Shown: positions 8,605-17,105, counted from the stretch's first letter. The stretch is DNA of 52,911 bases from an uncultured Ignavibacteria bacterium (GCA_937924675.1 CALEVL010000222.1:1-52911), one strand, 5' to 3'. Notes: generated from the sequence alone by a model not told the origin. Made by a program: numbers and translations.

Positions 8605-8973
8605 ATGATACAGGAAGAAACTAATCTTGTGGTGGCGGACAATTCCGGCGCTAAGTCCGTCAGATGCATTAGAGTTCTGGGAGGTTCTGACAGAAGATAT
8701 GCGGGTGTAGGTGATGTAATAGTAGTCACCGTGAAGAGCGCAATTCCCGGCGGCACTGTAAAAAAGGGAGAGGTATCAAGAGCAGTAATTGTTAGAACTG
8801 CAAAGGAAACAAGAAGGAAAGACGGCAGCTATATAAAGTTTGATGAAAATGCCGCTGTATTAATCAACAATCAGAATGAGCCGAAGGGCACAAGAATTTT
8901 CGGACCGGTAGCAAGAGAATTGAGAGACAAGCAATTCATGAAAATCATTTCACTTGCACCTGAAGTCATATAG
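8605..8973 (+). CDS. rplN: 50S ribosomal protein L14
   Basis: A 122-residue L14, identical in length to most bacterial homologues. It opens MIQEETNLVVADNSGAK, with the conserved GGTVKKGEVSRAVIVRTAKE and C-terminal GTRIFGPVARELR segments. It sits at the intersubunit face near helix 95 of 23S rRNA. Standard gene order between rpsQ and rplX. Confidence 0.98.
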   Translation: MIQEETNLVVADNSGAKSVRCIRVLGGSDRRYAGVGDVIVVTVKSAIPGGTVKKGEVSRAVIVRTAKETRRKDGSYIKFDENAAVLINNQNEPKGTRIFGPVARELRDKQFMKIISLAPEVI

Positions 8974-8985
8974 TATTTAAAGAAG

Positions 8986-9339
8986 ATGAAAGAAAACAAA
9001 CTCGTAAAGACAAGGCTGAAAAAGAACGACACTGTAAAGGTCGTATCTGGTAATGCACGCGGCACAGTAGGTAAAGTGCTGTTCATTGACAGGAAGAAAG
9101 GGAGACTGATTGTTGAGGGTGTGAACATAGTTCACAGACATACGAAGCCATCACAAAAGAATCCTCAGGGTGGAATCATTAAGAGGGAAGCACCGATAAA
9201 CATGACAAATGTAATGTTAATGTGCCCAAAGACAAATGCCCCGACAAGGATCGGATCACAAGTCATAAAGGACGAAAAGACCGGCAAAGTATCAAGAATG
9301 AGACTTAGCAGGAAATCAGGTGAAATAGTCATCAGCTAA
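8986..9339 (+). CDS. rplX: 50S ribosomal protein L24
   Basis: A 117-residue L24, an assembly initiator protein for the 50S subunit. It contains the KOW motif region DTVKVVSGNARGTVGKVL and the conserved VNIVHRHTKPSQKNPQGGII. Slightly longer than the E. coli protein (104) through a basic C-terminus. It follows rplN by 12 bp. Confidence 0.97.
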   Translation: MKENKLVKTRLKKNDTVKVVSGNARGTVGKVLFIDRKKGRLIVEGVNIVHRHTKPSQKNPQGGIIKREAPINMTNVMLMCPKTNAPTRIGSQVIKDEKTGKVSRMRLSRKSGEIVIS

Positions 9340-9346
9340 ATAAGAC

Positions 9347-10006
9347 ATGGCAAAGACAAAACAAGACAGAAAAAAGGAACAGGATCCGGCGGATAAGGGA
9401 GCTGAAAAACAGGATAAGAAATCTGCCGCACATTTTGTTGAAGAGAAAGTACCAATAAGATTGCTTTCTCACTACAGGGAAAAAGTTGTTCCGGAGCTCC
9501 AGAAGAAATTCAATTACAAAAATGTAATGGAGGCACCGAGACTTCAGAAAATAAGTATCAATGTAGGAGTCGGTATGGCAACTCAGGATCCCAAGTTAAT
9601 TGATACAACGGTAAAGGAACTTGAAGCTATAACTGGTCAAAAGCCGGCTGTTGTCAAGGCAAAGAAATCGGTGTCAAATTTCAAATTGAGAGAAGGCGTG
9701 AATATCGGTGTAAGAGTTACATTGAGAAACGCCAGGATGTTCGAATTCCTAGACAGGTTTGTGAATGTGGCAATACCGAGGATCAGGGACTTCAGAGGCT
9801 TGCCGGACAAGAGTTTTGACGGCAGAGGAAATTACAGCCTTGGTGTAAAGGAGCAGATAATTTTCCCGGAGATAAACGTTGATAATGTTAACAGGATCTC
9901 AGGAATGGATATAACATTTGTAACTACAGCAAAAACTGACGAAGAGTCACTTGAATTGTTAAAAGGTTTTGGACTGCCTTTTATGTCAAAGCAATCAAAA
10001 AATTAA
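9347..10006 (+). CDS. rplE: 50S ribosomal protein L5 with charged N-terminal extension
   Basis: A 219-residue L5, about 40 residues longer than the E. coli protein. The L5 core starts near residue 38 (RLLSHYREKVVPELQKKF) and includes QKISINVGVG and the C-terminal GMDITFVTTAKTDEE segment. The first 37 residues are an unusual hydrophilic stretch rich in Lys, Asp, Glu and Gln. L5 contacts 5S rRNA and the P-site tRNA. No internal ATG lies at the core boundary, which supports the long form. Confidence 0.96.
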   Translation: MAKTKQDRKKEQDPADKGAEKQDKKSAAHFVEEKVPIRLLSHYREKVVPELQKKFNYKNVMEAPRLQKISINVGVGMATQDPKLIDTTVKELEAITGQKPAVVKAKKSVSNFKLREGVNIGVRVTLRNARMFEFLDRFVNVAIPRIRDFRGLPDKSFDGRGNYSLGVKEQIIFPEINVDNVNRISGMDITFVTTAKTDEESLELLKGFGLPFMSKQSKN

Positions 10007-10015
10007 TCACAGATA

Positions 10016-10285
10016 ATGGCAAGAAAAGCGCTTATCGCCAAAGAGAAGAGAAGGCAAAGGATAGTCGAGAAATATGCCGAAAAAAGGAAAGAGCTTAAGG
10101 CAAACGGAGATTATGCGGCACTGCAAAAACTTCCAAGAGACAGCAGTGCAACAAGGCAGAATAACAGATGCAACATGACAGGAAGAGTGAGAGGATATTA
10201 CAGAAAATTCGGACTATCCAGGCTCATGTTCAGAGAACTCGCGTTACAGGGAAAGATTCCAGGCGTCATTAAGTCAAGTTGGTAA
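10016..10285 (+). CDS. rpsN: 30S ribosomal protein S14 (long, zinc-independent type)
   Basis: An 89-residue S14 of the long form, without the CxxC pairs of zinc-binding S14. It has the canonical SSATRQNNRCNMTGRVRGYYRKFGLSR region and C-terminal GKIPGVIKSSW. S14 is a late-assembling 30S head protein. Order rplE-rpsN-rpsH is the standard spc order. Confidence 0.97.
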   Translation: MARKALIAKEKRRQRIVEKYAEKRKELKANGDYAALQKLPRDSSATRQNNRCNMTGRVRGYYRKFGLSRLMFRELALQGKIPGVIKSSW

Positions 10286-10318
10286 TTTTATAAATTTACA
10301 GATTCAGGAGACCAGATA

Positions 10319-10717
10319 ATGTCAATGTCAGATCCCATCGCGGATTATTTGACGAGAGTCAGAAACGCAATCAAGGCAGGAAAGAAGTCGGTAGAAATGC
10401 CGTCATCAAAGTTCAAGGAAGCTATATCAGGCATCTTGAAAGAATCGGCTTTCATCGAGGATTTCAGTATTGCCGATACAGACAAGAAATCCAAAAAGCT
10501 TTCGATAAGACTTAAGTATTCATCCGGTGAAAGTGTAATTCTTGGATTGAAGAGAATCAGCAGGCCGGGGATAAGGCGTTATGTCGGATTTGAAGATCTT
10601 CCGAGAGTCAGAAATGGAATGGGTATAGCCATTGTCTCCACATCGAAAGGCCTGATGACAGATAAGCAGGCGAGAAAAAGCAAAGTTGGCGGTGAAGTTG
10701 TATTTGAAATCTGGTAA
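10319..10717 (+). CDS. rpsH: 30S ribosomal protein S8
   Basis: A 132-residue S8 with SDPIADYLTRVRNA at the N-terminus and GMGIAIVSTSKGLMTDKQARK near the C-terminus. S8 organises the central domain of 16S rRNA and in enterobacteria represses the spc operon; no S8-like target site was recognised here. The AGGAG sequence about 9 bp upstream supports the ATG at 10319, although a second ATG lies two codons on. Confidence 0.97.
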   Translation: MSMSDPIADYLTRVRNAIKAGKKSVEMPSSKFKEAISGILKESAFIEDFSIADTDKKSKKLSIRLKYSSGESVILGLKRISRPGIRRYVGFEDLPRVRNGMGIAIVSTSKGLMTDKQARKSKVGGEVVFEIW

Positions 10718-10744
10718 AAAAACTCAGAAGAATCAATAAAAGAA

Positions 10745-11284
10745 ATGAGCAGAATAGGTAAAAAACCTGTCACACTTTCAGACAAGGTAAAAGTAAATCA
10801 GAATAACGGGATTGTTGAAGTAACTGGTCCAAAAGGTTCGCTGAAGCTCGGACTTGTTGACGGAGTAGAGCTTGAGATCAGCGGTGAAGAACTCAACCTT
10901 AAGCGCAAGGATGACAGCAGAAAGTACAGGGCATTGCATGGATTATACAGATCGTTGATTCAGAATATGGTAACGGGTGTTGATGTTGGTTTCAGCAAGA
11001 AGCTGGAGCTTGTTGGTATCGGTTACAGGGCAGAGATGAAGGGGAAGGCATTGGTTATGATGCTTGGTTATTCGCATCCGACAGTTTTTGTCGCTCCTCC
11101 TGAAGTTACAATAGAAGTTCCTAATCCGAATTCGGTTGTTATTTCAGGAATTGACAAGCAGCTTGTAGGATTAGTAGCCTCGAAGATCAGATCATTCAGG
11201 AAGCCGGAACCATACAAAGGTAAAGGCATCAAGTATGAGAATGAATTTGTAAGAAGAAAAGCCGGAAAGACGGCAGCTAAATAA
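10745..11284 (+). CDS. rplF: 50S ribosomal protein L6
   Basis: A 179-residue L6 starting MSRIGKKPVTL and ending in the signature RKPEPYKGKGIKYENEFVRRKAGK. L6 lies near the sarcin-ricin loop and the factor-binding site. Length matches the family; 27 bp follow rpsH. Confidence 0.97.
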   Translation: MSRIGKKPVTLSDKVKVNQNNGIVEVTGPKGSLKLGLVDGVELEISGEELNLKRKDDSRKYRALHGLYRSLIQNMVTGVDVGFSKKLELVGIGYRAEMKGKALVMMLGYSHPTVFVAPPEVTIEVPNPNSVVISGIDKQLVGLVASKIRSFRKPEPYKGKGIKYENEFVRRKAGKTAAK

Positions 11285-11302
11285 AGCCAATAAATTTTTC
11301 AA

Positions 11303-11674
11303 ATGAACAAGGTAGACAGAAGCAGCAAGCGAAGATTCAGAATAAAGCATCAGATCAGAAAGAAGGTCAAAGGATCTGCTGAGAAGCCAAGAATGGTTGT
11401 TTACAGAAGTCTGAATCATATTTATGCGCAGTTAATTGATGATGTCAGCGGAAAGACATTGTTCTCGGTATCATCAAAATCCAAAGACCTTGCCGGCAAT
11501 TCGGAAGATCTGAAAGGAAGAATTGAGCTTAGTAAACTAGTAGGAAAGCTTGCAGCAGAGAAAGCGAAATCTCAGAATATATCAAGTGTGATATTTGACC
11601 GTAACGGATTTTTGTATCACGGCAGAGTTAAAGCGGTAGCCGATGGTGCCAGAGAAGGCGGCCTAAAGTTCTAA
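11303..11674 (+). CDS. rplR: 50S ribosomal protein L18
   Basis: A 123-residue L18, the 5S rRNA-binding protein of the central protuberance. Diagnostic segments are KPRMVVYRSLNHIYAQLIDD and the C-terminal FDRNGFLYHGRVKAVADGAREGGLKF. Unlike the usual layout, it is not followed directly by rpsE: a tRNA gene occupies the 143-bp space. Confidence 0.97.
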   Translation: MNKVDRSSKRRFRIKHQIRKKVKGSAEKPRMVVYRSLNHIYAQLIDDVSGKTLFSVSSKSKDLAGNSEDLKGRIELSKLVGKLAAEKAKSQNISSVIFDRNGFLYHGRVKAVADGAREGGLKF

Positions 11675-11716
11675 AAAATACGGATTGTGGTTTTCGCTTA
11701 CTTGCGGGGACTCAAT

Positions 11717-11787
11717 TCTCGGGTCGTCTAATGGCAGGACAGCGGCCTTTGGAGCCGTATGTGGAGGTTCGAGTCCTCCCCTGAGAA
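11717..11787 (+). tRNA. tRNA-Gln (UUG)
   Basis: A complete cloverleaf. The acceptor arms TCTCGGG (11717-11723) and CCTGAGA (11780-11786) pair over seven bases with one G-U. The anticodon loop CTTTGGA gives anticodon UUG, and the T arm carries GGTTCGAGTCC. The discriminator is A at 11787, and CCA is not encoded in full. The gene lies in the same orientation between rplR and rpsE with no recognisable promoter or terminator of its own. It is presumably cut out of the ribosomal-protein transcript by the usual tRNA-processing nucleases. Confidence 0.95.
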
Positions 11788-11817
11788 CAATAAAGTTTGA
11801 CAAAGAAAACACTTTTA

Positions 11818-12330
11818 ATGGCAAAGAAAAAAACATTCAAGGCCGGAGAACTGGAGCTTAAAGAAAAGCCTGTATCTATCGGAAGAGTTGCGAAGGTTGT
11901 AAAGGGTGGAAGAAGATTCAGCTTTTCAGCCGTGACGGTAGTTGGAGATGGCAGAGGGCATGTGGGAATAGGACTGGGAAAGGCCAATGAAGTAACTGAC
12001 TCTATAAGAAAGAGTGTAGAGGATGCAAAGAAAAATGTTGTTGAGGTTCCAATTGTTAAGGGAACTATTCCGCATGAGATCATCGGGAAATATGGAGCCG
12101 CAAAAGTATTGCTAAAACCCGCTTCACCAGGAACCGGTATCATAGCCGGCGGAGGAGTCAGAGCTGTACTTGAGTCAGCCGGAATTCAGGATATACTGAC
12201 AAAGCTGCTTGGATCCTCAAATCCTCACAATGTTGTCAAGGCAACAATGAGGGCTTTGATGACATTGAAGGATCCGAAGACGGTTGCAGCAAGGAGAGGT
12301 CTTACTTTGCAGGAATTGTACGAAAAATAA
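11818..12330 (+). CDS. rpsE: 30S ribosomal protein S5
   Basis: A 170-residue S5, involved in decoding fidelity and mRNA helicase activity of the 30S. Signature segments are GGRRFSFSAVTVVGDGRGHVG(I) and the C-terminal LLGSSNPHNVVKATMRALM. I take the ATG at 11818 (MAKKKTFKAGELELKEK). An in-frame TTG seven codons earlier would begin only 10 bases after the tRNA and gives an unusual leader. No strong Shine-Dalgarno sequence is visible. Confidence 0.96.
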   Translation: MAKKKTFKAGELELKEKPVSIGRVAKVVKGGRRFSFSAVTVVGDGRGHVGIGLGKANEVTDSIRKSVEDAKKNVVEVPIVKGTIPHEIIGKYGAAKVLLKPASPGTGIIAGGGVRAVLESAGIQDILTKLLGSSNPHNVVKATMRALMTLKDPKTVAARRGLTLQELYEK

Positions 12331-12341
12331 ATTTCTGAAAA

Positions 12342-12530
12342 ATGTTGATAAAGATTACACAGACAAGAAGCATCATCGGTAGATTGAAGAAACAGAAGCA
12401 GACTATCGAAGCGCTTGGTCTAGGAAGACCGAACTATTCCACTGTAAAACAGGATACACCTCAGATCAGGGGAATGATAAATGTTGTAAAACATCTGGTA
12501 AAAGTAGAAGAGAACTACACAGAAAAATAA
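12342..12530 (+). CDS. rpmD: 50S ribosomal protein L30
   Basis: A 62-residue L30 (MLIKITQTRSIIGRLKKQKQ ... ALGLGRPNYSTVKQDTPQIRGMINVVKHLV). The pattern LGLGRxNxxV is diagnostic. The usual position between rpsE and rplO confirms it. Confidence 0.96.
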   Translation: MLIKITQTRSIIGRLKKQKQTIEALGLGRPNYSTVKQDTPQIRGMINVVKHLVKVEENYTEK

Positions 12531-12537
12531 TTTTCAA

Positions 12538-12550
12538 ACCGGCTGCCGGT
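12538..12550 (+). other. Small GC-rich hairpin in the rpmD-rplO gap
   Basis: The 13-nt sequence ACCGG-CTG-CCGGT can form a five-pair hairpin with a 3-nt loop. It lies in the 87-bp gap 12531-12617, the longest gap without a gene between ribosomal genes of the spc part. There is no following T run, so it is not a terminator. Possibly an RNA-processing or translational element; little more can be said. Confidence 0.3.
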
Positions 12551-12617
12551 AAAGACTGCAGCTTGGATTTTCACTTGAGGCAAATCTGCCGGTGAATTCA
12601 AATTAAGAAAATTCTAA

Positions 12618-13076
12618 ATGGATATTCTAAGTAATTTAAAGTACGCCGAAGGTTCAAGAAAGAAGAGCAAGAGAGTCGGCAGAGGTCAGGGATCAGGTCA
12701 TGGTGGCACCTCAACGAGGGGTCACAAAGGTCAGCATTCAAGATCCGGAGCAAAATTCAGAGCTTGGTTTGAAGGCGGTCAAATGCCGCTTCAAAGAAGA
12801 GTACCAAAATTCGGATTCAAGAATTTTGCCAGAGTTGAATATAATACTCTGAATCTGAGTGAGCTGCAGATACTTATTGACAGCGGTAAGATTTCAGAAG
12901 GCAAAGTTGATAAGGAGATGCTTTTGAAGAGCAAGGTTATCAGAGGCGCAGACAAACCATTGAAAATCCTTGGGAATGGTGAGCTGAAATCTAAAATTGA
13001 AATTTCTGCTAATGCGTTCAGCAAATCTGCTCTCGAAAAAATTGAAAAAGGCGGAGGCAAGGCCATTACCGTATGA
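12618..13076 (+). CDS. rplO: 50S ribosomal protein L15
   Basis: A 152-residue L15 with the glycine-rich RNA-binding N-terminus (KRVGRGQGSGHGGTSTRGHKG) and the central FEGGQMPLQRRVPKFGFKN motif. The stop codon overlaps the secY start (ATGA), the usual coupling between these genes. Confidence 0.97.
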   Translation: MDILSNLKYAEGSRKKSKRVGRGQGSGHGGTSTRGHKGQHSRSGAKFRAWFEGGQMPLQRRVPKFGFKNFARVEYNTLNLSELQILIDSGKISEGKVDKEMLLKSKVIRGADKPLKILGNGELKSKIEISANAFSKSALEKIEKGGGKAITV

Positions 13077-14407
13077 GTGGATTTGTAGAGAATTTCAGAA
13101 ACATATTTAAAATCGAAGAGTTAAGGAACCGCATTCTCTTTACACTGGCATTACTTATAGTGGTGAGAATCGGAGCACACATTACTCTTCCGGGTATTGA
13201 CGCTGCATTGTTGTCTGAAGCTCAGAAGAATCAGTCTGACAATACTCTTTTTGGTTTATATGATCTTTTTGTAGGGGGCGCTTTCTCTAACGCTGCAATA
13301 TTTGCGCTTGGAATTATGCCTTACATAAGTGCATCGATCATTATTCAGCTTCTCGGAGCTGTCTTTCCGTATTTTCAGAAACTTCAGAAAGAAGGTGAAG
13401 AAGGAAGGAAGAAGATCAATCAGCTTACCAGGCTTGGGACTATTCCTGTTGCTGCCCTTCAGGCATGGGGTGTGAGTGTTCAGTTAAAAAGCAGATTGGT
13501 TGGAGATCAAAGCATCATAAGCCCCGAATTTTCGGGTTGGTTCTTTGCGATTTCAACGGTAATTATTCTTACATCCGGTACAATATTTTTGATGTGGCTT
13601 GGAGAACAGATAACAGAGCGGGGGATCGGAAACGGAATTTCGCTTATTATTTTCATCGGCATAATAGACAGATTCCCTTATGCGATCTTTGATGAGTATC
13701 AGCTTATTGCTTCAGGCACCAGGAATCTGCTTATTGAGTTGATCTATATTGCTGCTTTTGTATTTATAATTGCTGGAGTAATTGCAGTTACAGTTGCAGT
13801 AAGAAAGATTCCTGTTCAATATGCAAAACGGGTCGTTGGAAGAAAAGTGTTTGGTGGAGTTACTCAGTACATACCGATGAAAGTGAATTCTGCAGGTGTT
13901 ATGCCGCTTATTTTTGCTCAATCGATCATGTTTATACCAAGTACATTTTTATCTTTCTTCCCGAACAGTGAATTTATGCAGGGTGTAGCAAAGTATTTTG
14001 ATTATACGAGTTGGTTCTATTCTATCGTTTATGCATTGCTGATTGTTTTCTTTACGTATTTCTACACGGCAATTGCTTTCAATCCGAAAGATGTTTCTGA
14101 TAATATGAAGAAGCAGGGAGGATTTATTCCGGGAGTAAGGCCGGGTAAGCCGACATCTGATTATATTGATAATATACTTACAAAGATAACATTGCCGGGC
14201 GCTATTTTCCTTGCAATCATTGCCATACTGCCGACCTTTCTGATGAAGGTCGGGGTAACTTCGGGTCTTGCATCATTCTTCGGAGGCACAAGTCTTTTGA
14301 TCATAGTGGGTGTTGCGCTTGATACACTTCAGCAGATCGAGTCTCACCTGTTGATGAGACATTATGACGGATTTATGAAGAGCGGAAAGATCAAATCAAG
14401 AAGGTAA
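13073..14407 (+). CDS. secY: Preprotein translocase subunit SecY
   Basis: The 444-residue core channel of the Sec translocon, with ten predicted membrane helices. Recognisable segments include GALGIMPYISASIIIQLL-type text near residue 80 (FALGIMPYISASIIIQLL), GIGNGISLIIFIGI near residue 185, YIPMKVNSAGVMPLIFAQS and the C-terminal LLMRHYDGFMKSG. It is coupled to rplO by a 4-base overlap and followed by map after 12 bp. It works with SecD and SecF, encoded at the far end of this window. Confidence 0.98.
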   Translation: MSGFVENFRNIFKIEELRNRILFTLALLIVVRIGAHITLPGIDAALLSEAQKNQSDNTLFGLYDLFVGGAFSNAAIFALGIMPYISASIIIQLLGAVFPYFQKLQKEGEEGRKKINQLTRLGTIPVAALQAWGVSVQLKSRLVGDQSIISPEFSGWFFAISTVIILTSGTIFLMWLGEQITERGIGNGISLIIFIGIIDRFPYAIFDEYQLIASGTRNLLIELIYIAAFVFIIAGVIAVTVAVRKIPVQYAKRVVGRKVFGGVTQYIPMKVNSAGVMPLIFAQSIMFIPSTFLSFFPNSEFMQGVAKYFDYTSWFYSIVYALLIVFFTYFYTAIAFNPKDVSDNMKKQGGFIPGVRPGKPTSDYIDNILTKITLPGAIFLAIIAILPTFLMKVGVTSGLASFFGGTSLLIIVGVALDTLQQIESHLLMRHYDGFMKSGKIKSRR

Positions 14408-14419
14408 GGACGGGACCAA

Positions 14420-15172
14420 GTGGCATTGATCAAATCTCCTAAAGAGATTGAACTGGTAAGAGAAAGTTGTAAGATAGTTTCTGATGTTCTTAAACATATC
14501 AAGTCTTTTGTTGAAGAAGGGATTACAACACTTGAACTCGACAAGACAATTGAGAGCTTCATTGTTTCAAAAGGCGGGAGGCCGGCGTTCAAGGGATATA
14601 AAGTAAATAAAAAAATTTTTCCTGCCAGCAGTTGTATCTCGATCAACGAAGAAGTTGTTCATGGTATCCCGGGAGATAGAAGACTCAGTAAAGGTGACAT
14701 AGTTTCGATTGATGTCGGTGTTGAGAAGAACGGATATTTTGGTGACAGTGCATTTACGTTTGCAGTTGGCGAAATTTCTGAAAAGACTTCACGACTGCTT
14801 AAAATCACTCAGGAATCTTTGATGAGAGGTATAAGGCAGGCGATTGACGGAAATGATGTAAATGATATAGGTGCAGCTGTACAGAATTATGTGGAGGGTG
14901 CCGGATATTCAGTTGTAAGAGCATTGGTTGGACACGGAATTGGAAAGAAGCTTCATGAAGAGCCGCCAATACCTAACTATTATGTACCCGGAAGAAGCCA
15001 GAAGCTACATGAAGGTATGCTTATAGCAATTGAGCCGATGGTAAATTATGGAACCGGAGAAGTTTACGAAGAAGAAGACGGATGGACAATAGTAACAACA
15101 GATAAGAAACCATCAGCTCATTTTGAGCATACGGTTCTTATCAAGAAGGGAAAGGCAGAAATATTAACATAA
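14420..15172 (+). CDS. map: Type I methionine aminopeptidase (GTG start)
   Basis: A 250-residue enzyme that removes N-terminal methionine from nascent proteins. The metal-ligand segments are all present: IDVGVEKNGYFGDSAFTF (two Asp), GHGIGKKLHEEP (His), IAIEPMVNYG (Glu) and HFEHTVLI (Glu). A GTG at 14420 gives the family-typical start MALIKSPKEIELVRESC and is preceded by GGACGGGA. The order secY-map-infA is common in many bacteria. Confidence 0.97.
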   Translation: MALIKSPKEIELVRESCKIVSDVLKHIKSFVEEGITTLELDKTIESFIVSKGGRPAFKGYKVNKKIFPASSCISINEEVVHGIPGDRRLSKGDIVSIDVGVEKNGYFGDSAFTFAVGEISEKTSRLLKITQESLMRGIRQAIDGNDVNDIGAAVQNYVEGAGYSVVRALVGHGIGKKLHEEPPIPNYYVPGRSQKLHEGMLIAIEPMVNYGTGEVYEEEDGWTIVTTDKKPSAHFEHTVLIKKGKAEILT

Positions 15173-15191
15173 GCTTGATCAAAAAAACAAG

Positions 15192-15410
15192 ATGGCAAAG
15201 CAGGAAGCAATAAAAGTTGACGGTATAATTTCTGAAATTCTTCCTAACACCAATTTCAAGGTAAAGCTTGAGAATGGGCATGAAGTGCTCGCTCATATTT
15301 CAGGCAAGATGAGAATGCACTATATCAGGATTCTTCAGGGCGATAAAGTAACTGTTGAGCTTTCACCGTATGACCTGACCAAAGGCAGGATAACATACAG
15401 ATACAAGTAA
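15192..15410 (+). CDS. infA: Translation initiation factor IF-1
   Basis: A 72-residue IF-1, a single OB-fold protein that binds the 30S A site. It has VDGIISEILPNTNFKVKLENGHEVLAHISGKMR and ends in TKGRITYRYK, both strongly conserved. It lies 19 bp after map and 23 bp before rpmJ. Confidence 0.98.
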   Translation: MAKQEAIKVDGIISEILPNTNFKVKLENGHEVLAHISGKMRMHYIRILQGDKVTVELSPYDLTKGRITYRYK

Positions 15411-15433
15411 AATAAACATCAGAGGACATCTTA

Positions 15434-15547
15434 ATGAAAGTGCGAAGTTCAGTAAAAAAAATGTGTTCGAAGTGCAAGATCATCAGGCGCAAAGGCGTAG
15501 TGAGAGTAATATGCACAAATCCGAAGCACAAGCAGCGTCAGGGTTAA
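15434..15547 (+). CDS. rpmJ: 50S ribosomal protein L36 (zinc-binding form)
   Basis: A short 37-residue reading frame starting MKVRSSVKKMCSKCK and ending in HKQRQG. Cys11, Cys14, Cys27 and His32 form the zinc ribbon of the C-plus type of L36. It lies between infA and rpsM, as expected. AGGACAT just upstream may serve as a weak ribosome-binding site. Confidence 0.96.
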   Translation: MKVRSSVKKMCSKCKIIRRKGVVRVICTNPKHKQRQG

Positions 15548-15582
15548 GAAGAATTTTTCAGAAAATAATTTTCATCAGATAA

Positions 15583-15966
15583 ATGGCAAGAATAGCCGGA
15601 GTTGATTTACCTAAAAACAAAAGAGTTGTCATCGGACTGACCTCGGTATTTGGTATCGGAAGATCAACTGCAGAGAAGATACTTGCAAGAGCCGGTATCA
15701 GTGAAGACAAGAAAGTCTCACAACTGACAGATGATGAGGTAAACCATATTAGAGCAGAGATAAGTGCCGAAATGAAAGTTGAAGGCGCTCTGAAGTCTGA
15801 AGTATCAATGAACATCAAGAGGCTTGTTGACATAGGTACATACAGGGGGAAGAGGCACAGAAGAGGGCTTCCTGTCCGCGGACAAAGGACAAGAACAAAT
15901 GCACGGACTCGAAAAGGCAAGAGAAAAACTGTTGCCGGCAAGAAGAAAGCCGCAGCTAAGAAGTAA
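15583..15966 (+). CDS. rpsM: 30S ribosomal protein S13
   Basis: A 127-residue S13 with MARIAGVDLPKNKRVVIGLT at the start, a helix-hairpin-helix (VFGIGRSTAEKIL) and the basic C-terminus RGLPVRGQRTRTNARTRKG. S13 contacts the P-site tRNA and bridges the subunits. A KKKAAAKK tail extends it slightly. Confidence 0.97.
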   Translation: MARIAGVDLPKNKRVVIGLTSVFGIGRSTAEKILARAGISEDKKVSQLTDDEVNHIRAEISAEMKVEGALKSEVSMNIKRLVDIGTYRGKRHRRGLPVRGQRTRTNARTRKGKRKTVAGKKKAAAKK

Positions 15967-16019
15967 TCTTGTAAAGGGCAAGATCATGATTTTTTCAGAA
16001 TAATTTAAATTGCAATAAC

Positions 16020-16406
16020 TTGGCAAAGAATCTCAAAAAGACAAAGAAGAAAGCAAACGTAGATGCAAATGGTGTAGCTCACATAAAAGCTACTTTCAAT
16101 AATGTAATTGTCACGCTTACTGACATTTACGGAAATACTATTTCATGGGCTTCTTCAGGGAAAATGGGCTTCAAGGGTTCAAAGAAGAACACCCCGTTTG
16201 CAGCGCAGATCACGGCAGAATCTGCTGCCAAGGCGGCATCTGACTTAGGGCTTAAGAAAGTTGAAGTTCTAATCAAGGGCGTTGGTTCAGGAAGAGATGC
16301 CGCAGTAAGATCATTGAACACTGCGGGTCTTGAGATTACATCGATCAAAGACATTACACCTCTTCCACACAACGGCTGCAGGCCGCCAAAGAAGAGAAGA
16401 CAGTAA
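16020..16406 (+). CDS. rpsK: 30S ribosomal protein S11 (TTG start)
   Basis: A 128-residue S11 with HIKATFNNVIVTLTDIYGNTI and the C-terminal ITPLPHNGCRPPKKRRQ, both hallmarks. The only start upstream of the conserved region is TTG at 16020 (MAKNLKKTKKKAN). S11 forms part of the 30S platform by the E site. Confidence 0.96.
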   Translation: MAKNLKKTKKKANVDANGVAHIKATFNNVIVTLTDIYGNTISWASSGKMGFKGSKKNTPFAAQITAESAAKAASDLGLKKVEVLIKGVGSGRDAAVRSLNTAGLEITSIKDITPLPHNGCRPPKKRRQ

Positions 16407-16447
16407 TTTTCAAAAAATTCATTAATTCAGCAAAAGCTATACACTAA

Positions 16448-17077
16448 ATGGCAAGATATACAGGCGCAAACTGTAAACTATGCAGAAGAGAAAAGACGAA
16501 GTTGTTTCTCAAGGGTACAAAATGCTTCACGGATAAATGCCCGATCGAGTCGAGAAATTATCCTCCCGGTCAGCATGGAGTATCCAGAAGGCAGAGAATG
16601 ACCGACTATGCAGTGCAGTTGAGAGAAAAGCAGAAAGTCAGAAGAACTTACGGAGTTCTTGAGAGCCAGTTCCGAAGATATTTCGAAGATGCCTCCAGGA
16701 AAACAGGTATAACCGGAGAGAATCTTGTAAGACTTCTTGAGAGAAGACTCGACAACACTGTTTACAGGCTGGGGTTAGCTCCTTCCAGAAAGGCAGCAAG
16801 ACAGTTGATTACCCACAGGCATTTCTCAGTTAACGGCAGAGTAGTCAACATTCCGTCATATCTTCTGAAGTCAGGCGATTCAATTCAGGTTCGCGAGAAG
16901 AGCAAGAAACTGGAAGTTATCCATGATTCCATGAAAAGGATGAAGGATGCGATGATACTCCCTTGGCTTTCACTTGACAAGGCTAATATGAAAGGCGTAT
17001 TTGTAAAAGAGCCGGAAAGAACGGATGTGCCGTTCAATGCCAATGAACAGCTTATAGTTGAGCTGTATTCCAAATAG
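16448..17077 (+). CDS. rpsD: 30S ribosomal protein S4 (zinc-binding form)
   Basis: A 209-residue S4, a primary 16S rRNA binder and in many bacteria an autoregulator. The N-terminus MARYTGANCKLCRREKTK and TKCFTDKCP provide four cysteines (9, 12, 26, 31), the zinc-binding type. The S4 domain follows (ERRLDNTVYRLGLAPSRKAARQ). It lies between rpsK and rpoA, as in the alpha operon. Confidence 0.98.
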   Translation: MARYTGANCKLCRREKTKLFLKGTKCFTDKCPIESRNYPPGQHGVSRRQRMTDYAVQLREKQKVRRTYGVLESQFRRYFEDASRKTGITGENLVRLLERRLDNTVYRLGLAPSRKAARQLITHRHFSVNGRVVNIPSYLLKSGDSIQVREKSKKLEVIHDSMKRMKDAMILPWLSLDKANMKGVFVKEPERTDVPFNANEQLIVELYSK

Positions 17078-17105
17078 AGTTAATTAAAAAAACGAAGTCA
17101 TCAGA

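Noticed and set aside
11797..11817. Longer form of S5 starting at TTG 11797
   Set aside because: It begins ten bases after the tRNA and adds a non-conserved leader; the ATG at 11818 gives the normal N-terminus.
11712..12143. Reading frame antisense to rpsE and the tRNA
   Set aside because: It mirrors highly conserved S5 and tRNA sequence and has no recognisable protein features; typical shadow frame.
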